From contig CALZFC010000001.1 in the NCBI GenBank assembly GCA_945643635.1, positions 6,698,501-6,762,500 of the forward strand: DNA of 64,000 nt. The letters run 5' to 3'. The position numbers and the translations under genes are program-made. The notes beneath the pieces are model-generated. The model was not told where the DNA came from, did not search any database, and saw nothing but the letters and a program-made list of their open reading frames with translations. Below, piece by piece: positions 59,131-64,000 of this stretch (its first letter is position 1; each line of letters opens with the position of its first letter). Source of the DNA: Allodiplogaster sudhausi (Eukaryota > Nematoda > Chromadorea > Rhabditida > Diplogasteridae).

Positions 59131-61038
59131 TTCTCATTCCTCTCTCGGTTCCCCGACTTCCTTGACTTCCGGCAGTCTCCAACCTCGCTTCTGAGTCCAC
59201 TCTCCATTCTTCCTCTCTTTCTCATGCTTCCTGACAGCAAGAAAAATGCTTGTCACTCAATTGGACATTTTTTTGTCACCGATCAACGCGTCAGAAGAGC
59301 GATGCTGAGAAGAATGAATGAGAGAATAAGTGGGGAAAGAGAGAGAGAGAGAGAGAGGAGGTGAGACAGAGAGAGAGAGAGAGAATGTGAGACAGAGAAC
59401 TAGAGGGAGAGAGAGAGAGCACGCGAGAGTGAGGTGGCAAGAGAATACACGGAAAAAAACAACTGCTTGAAAACAAAAAAAAATTCCACCCTTTTATTTT
59501 CATGTTAATATGTAATTTTCTGCTAATTTAAAAGGCAGTAGAATTCTGAAATTGTTTTTAAAAATATTAAAAAAAATTCTTCAGCTTGAAGTAATAGGAG
59601 TGCCCGAGGAGGAGTACGACGGAAGTGGCGATTGGGTGAGTTTTAAGAAAAAACAGTGTGAGTGTGCGTTTCTTTGGATACCTTATCAGGTATGATGTAA
59701 TATTTCAGTACGAAATAGACGTTCCTGGTGACAGCAACCTAGAATGGGCGAGTTTATCAAGTATCTTGATGTGCGCGTGAGACTGTGTGTTTGAGTGCAG
59801 TGTGTATTATTTCGCTCCATTTTTGTATTTAGGAAAAAACTAGAAAATAATTTTAGCAGGCAGTTGAATTGCCACGGGACAACGAGACGGAGGGTTACCG
59901 GGTAAGTTTTTCTGGAATAGATGTTACTGCATGGCATTGCCTGTTTTTTTGGGGGTGATTTTGATTTTTAAACGATTTTTCTTTGGTTGCCAGCATGCAA
60001 GCTTTATTTTCCTATTTGAATGGATCAATTTTGTAAATCAACGCATGATTTTTTTTTGCTTTTTGAAGAAAATAGCAATGCATGAGCCTTTCTGGACTCG
60101 TGTTCAACAGCGCTCGCAATTATTACCCAAAAACCTTACTGAAAAGGTTTTTTACTATTGCTTTATCCCTCATTTTCAGCTCGACTTCTTCACACGTCGC
60201 CAGTACCTGAAATCGCCAGACTCTTTCGTCCGTCTTAGCTCGGAACAATGGCGTGTCGAGCGTTAGTTTCTGCTGTTTAAAATACTTTTTTTTATTTCAT
60301 ATTTTTTTACTAATATATTTAAAATATGCATATTTATCGCATTATTTTGCCATTTTAATACCTATCATTTTCTTGCTTTTTTCTTTTAATATTTATGCCT
60401 AGCTGTCAGTTTTCTAACCGTGGTGGACAGGTAATTTCCAATGCTCCTCTAGTGCATAAAAGAGTCGATACCAGGTAAAAAAAATGTTGTTTATTAGAGA
60501 ACTAATTTTATTTTAAAAATAATTATTTTATTTCCTAATTTACGGCCCTCGATCACACAATTTCCTAATTCACGGCCCTCGATCACACAACTTCCTAATT
60601 CACGGCCCTCGATCTCACACAATCAGGAGATGGAGAGACGATCGTCGTGGCTGTCCGCTTCACGACGCGCGCCGCATCGGGCACCATGCTGCGGCTGCGC
60701 GCCTCTTCTCCCCATGATGACGCCACCATTTTTGAGGTGGTTAAATATACTATTTTTTTTAATTGACACTATTCAATTTTTCGGTTAAAGGTTAACTATT
60801 AAATTTTTCTTTAATCTTTTTTTTTTAATTCTCATGAGCACCTTTTATCTTGTTATTGATCTAATTAACTGTTTATGTTTTATTAAAATATTTAACTCAT
60901 AAATTTGAAAAATTTAACTTTGGCGCCCATTCAGCTGGTGATCGGTCTAAAAGACAGCAACCTGGAGGTCGACATGCTCGACGGCACCGGAGAGTCCATG
61001 ATCATGAAACCGTTCACCATTTACACTTTCCGTCAGTT

Positions 61039-61082
<44 letters not shown>

Positions 61083-61372
61083 GCTTTCTCACTCTCTCCC
61101 TCACCCTTTCGCTCACCCTTATTATGCATCTTCTCACTCCTTTTCCATTCCAATCTTCTTTCTTCGATTACACTTTATTCAATTGTTTCCCTGTGAATCC
61201 ACAATTTATGTGGTAAGCCCACCATTATTTACGTAAATTGTTTCGTGAAATCATTCATTCTCTCCAAATTCTTTATAACGTATTCGGTTTACGGAATGTT
61301 GATCGAAATGATGGTATGCACTAATGCTGCTTTGTTTATTTGATTGCACTCCCACGCCGCCTCTCTCTCTCC

Positions 61373-61403
<31 letters not shown>

Positions 61404-64000
61404 GCTCTCTCTCCGTTCTCCTTGCTCACTGTAGGTATCTGTCGTGTCCTGGCACCCCTCTCGAATGATAACAAATGACAGTAGCTTCCCCCGTATCGGA
61501 CTACGGTGGAAGATGTTTAGCCATATTATTCCGCTCATTTACAGCCGTCGGAAGTAATGCTGTTTATCTTACACTCTTCTCTCTCCACCTTTTCATTCTC
61601 TTTCTCTCCTCCTTCCCTCGCTCTTTCTATCTATCTCTCTCTCTTTTCTCTCTCCCTCTCCCTCTGTAGCTCTCTCTCATTATCTTTCTCTCTCTCTCAT
61701 TATCTTTCTCTCTCTCATTATCTTTCTCTCTCTCATTATCTTTCTCTCTCTCATTATCTTTCTCTCTCTCATTATCTTTCTCTCTCATTATCTTTCTTTC
61801 TCTCTACCTTTCCCAATCAATAGAATTTACAAGCTCTCTACTCCAAAATGTTCGCGCCCTCGCGATAATGGGCCTCTCGCCAAAGTAGCTGGTTGATTCA
61901 AAGAACGCTTCAAGTGCATCCCAACAGAGTCTGACTCACTGCCGTTATCAATCTCTATTTCTTTCTCTGTCTTTCTCTCTCTCTGTCTCACTCTCTCTCT
62001 CTCTTTGTCTCTCTCTCTCTCTCTTATGTATTGCCCTTCTCATCAGTTTGCGTTTGTCTCTTTGGCGCTTCCTCTCCCTCCAATATTCTTCTACTCTACT
62101 TGAACTGATAGGACGCAACACAGTGCTTGAATGCGTCAGCAGAAGAAGATTGATTCAACATGAGGGACCATTAAATATCGATGCACAAATGCTACAAATG
62201 CTAAATAAACATTGTATCTCCTGCAACATGGGAAATAGTATGTAACAGCTAAATTTTATGCAAAATTTTTTTTTCAATAATCTGGCTTTTAAAGAGAGAA
62301 TATCAATTAAATTACAATTTTTATTTGTTAATGTTATTTACATATTTTTAATTACAGTACCCAAATCTTTCCCTTTAGGAGACGCCGGAGAGCACAGCGT
62401 CGGCGTGCGTCTGGGCGCCGCCTCACGCTCGCTCGTCTACTCGGCCGAGACGGACTCGGAGATGGCGGCAGAGATCAAAGAGTACGTTTGAGGCGGTACA
62501 CTTCAAAGAGTCATTACAACTGGAAAAGCAAAATTTTAACTGTTCGGCACACTTTTTTTGCAAAAATATTATTTTTAAAAATTAAGCGTATTTTTCGCTG
62601 AATGTTAGTTTAAAAAAAATTATATTATAAAAAAGTATTTAAAATACTTTTTGTTATATGAAAAACGAGTTTTTATTTAATATTCTCATTCCAGGGTCGT
62701 TTCTATCGCTGGCTCTCGCCTCGAAGTTACGTTGGGCAGCACGGGTTAGAGTGAAGAGATTGTGATATAAACTATATTTATTTACATTCTCTCTCACTTC
62801 GTTTCTCTCCCTCTCTTTCTCTCCCTCCATCTCTCGCTCTATCTACCCCCCTCCCCCCATTCTCTTTCTCCTTGATCTCCCACTCTTTCTCTCCTTCCCT
62901 CTCTCTCATTCTCCCTCTCTCTCTCTCTCTCTCTCTCTTGAGATGGCCACTCTCTACCCGGCTGCATCACCCTGGTCTCTGTGACTCTTGGCCAGCCTCT
63001 TCCTGACGCCGTGCACACGGACGGCGAGTACGACGTGGAGTCGTGCGCAGAACACGCGCACGAGTGCGACACTAGACACTGTGGAGAGGTGAGAAGAGAG
63101 GGAGAGAGAGAGAAAGAGAGGGGGAGAAAGAGAGAGAAAGTGAGAGATAGAGAGGAGAGAGAGAAAGTGAGAGAGAGAAAGAGAGAGAGGGAGAAACAGA
63201 GAGAGAAAGAGAGTGAGAGAGAGTGAGCGAGAGAGAGAGAAAGTTAGAAAGTTAGCGAGAGAGAGAAAGGGAAAGAAAGAGAGAGCCGAGAGAGAAATGG
63301 AAGGAGAGGGAGAGAGAGAAAGTGAGATAACACGAGAAGGAAATGGTATGAGATAGTAAGATCAATGACTGTACAGGAATTTTTAAATGTACTGTTATGA
63401 AAGCACCGACGAACGCTCATTTTTCGTCCTTTCATTTACATAGCTTGTCGGCCGTAGCAAACCACGTGCGCACAATTTATTAATTTTAACAATTTCGAAA
63501 CGATGGCGCTAAAAAAGATGCAAACGAATTTTCATTTATTTACAAAAAATTGTAAAAAAAACTATTCCCATTTAAAGTTCTGAACCGAGCTGAATATATA
63601 ATAGATTTAAAAAAAAAGACAAATGACAAGAGACCCATTAAAGGGCCACTGCCTCGAGCTGGAGACGGCGACGTGCGATTGCTATGGAACTGGACGGGCT
63701 GGACCCAACTGCAGGGATGGTATGTTAGGCGAAGAGAGAGAGAGAGAGAGTGAGAGTGAGAGAGGAAGAGAGAGAGAGAGAGAGGAAGAAGAAAAAGAGC
63801 GAGAAGAACAGATATGTAGACCGACACAAAAACTGTAAACGAAAGCGGCCAGGATTCTATTGATCATGTTGAAATCCTCTGTCTGCCTGGAAGTTCAAAT
63901 TCTTCCAGATCCGTATACGGTAGCCGTCTCGGCCACGATGGATGATGCCGTGCGTTACGTTCCACTGGAGGGCGCTGATCAGCTGCCCTCACTAATCGCC
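58662..64000 (+). CDS. Laminin-G/EGF protein (neurexin/CASPR-like), 5' part
   Basis: Signal exon from 58662: MQLLTLLLLTATLLAHASRA. Short acidic exons follow: 59585-59635 (LEVIGVPEEEYDGSGDW), 59709-59747 (YEIDVPGDSNLEW, with a GC donor) and 59860-59901 (AVELPRDNETEGYR). Then 60180-60261 and a region near 60403-60474. A laminin-G domain runs through 60627-60736 (IVVAVRFTTRAASGTMLRLR), 60935-61031, 62379-62481 (AGEHSVGVRLGAASRSLVYS), 62695-62744 and 62943-63088 (SLPGCITLVSVTLGQPL). An EGF exon (63644-63719: LELETATCDCYGTGRAGPNC) follows, and a second laminin-G domain begins at 63910 and runs off the window. The LamG-EGF-LamG order is typical of neurexin and CASPR adhesion proteins. Phases agree from 60627 on; 60403-60474 is unresolved. 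Confidence 0.75.
60531..60620. repeat. 30-bp minisatellite, three copies, in LamG-gene intron
   Basis: Unit tttcctaattcacggccctcgatcacacaa, with two or three substitutions between copies. It ends six bases before the exon at 60627. Confidence 0.85.
61035..61078. repeat. CT microsatellite after the exon at 60935
   Basis: (TC)n run inside the 1.35-kb intron; a second run lies at about 61360-61415. Confidence 0.85.
61670..61805. repeat. Minisatellite tctctctcattatctt, about eight copies
   Basis: Periods of 16 to 22 bp, varying by CT dinucleotides, inside the same intron. ORFs over it are artefacts. Confidence 0.85.

Overview
The window comes from a nematode genome. Eight copies of the nematode-specific major sperm protein (MSP) gene are readable. 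There is also a DEG/ENaC channel gene with EGF repeats, of the type called EGAS (EGF plus ASC domain) in Caenorhabditis. Genes have many short exons, often phase 1-1, and AT-rich introns. Most ORFs here are exons or shadows, so I assembled exons by hand from reading frame, splice sites and phase agreement.

Layout. 1-14.3 kb is transposon-rich: a hAT-like MITE (251-648), a Mutator-like foldback element with tandem-repeat arms and a perfect 9-bp target duplication (1142-3297), a divergent pair of secreted Thr-rich genes (Y, minus; Z, plus), and an apparently complete two-gene PIF/Harbinger transposon (9253-13230). 15.6-40 kb is a large inverted-duplication complex. On the left it holds MSP pair A, a Cys-rich secreted gene (X, minus) and an EGAS-like gene (plus, 19668-27871). 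On the right, in mirror order, it holds an EGAS 5' copy (minus) fused to an unknown gene W, a gene X copy split by a rearranged LINE, and MSP pair B. 40.9-42.1 kb holds a Lys/Glu-rich gene. 44.9-52.4 kb holds MSP pairs C and D, with a small membrane-protein gene (minus) between them. 52.4-58.6 kb is dominated by GA/CT microsatellites with no gene I can defend. 58.66 kb to the end is the 5' part of a secreted or membrane laminin-G/EGF protein of neurexin/CASPR type.

Main results. The MSP genes form four head-to-head pairs sharing short two-TATA promoters. Five copies look intact and three are broken in different ways (lost splice acceptor, lost exon 3, lost exon 2). The only EGAS locus that keeps its channel domain has a frameshift plus dead donor in one EGF exon and a 14-nt deletion in the WSC-like exon, while the inverted partial copy has both exons intact. 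Both damaged exons are phase 1-1, so skipping either would keep frame. Gene X shows a clear template-switch palindrome. No bacterial-type operon, CRISPR array, rRNA or confident tRNA gene is visible.
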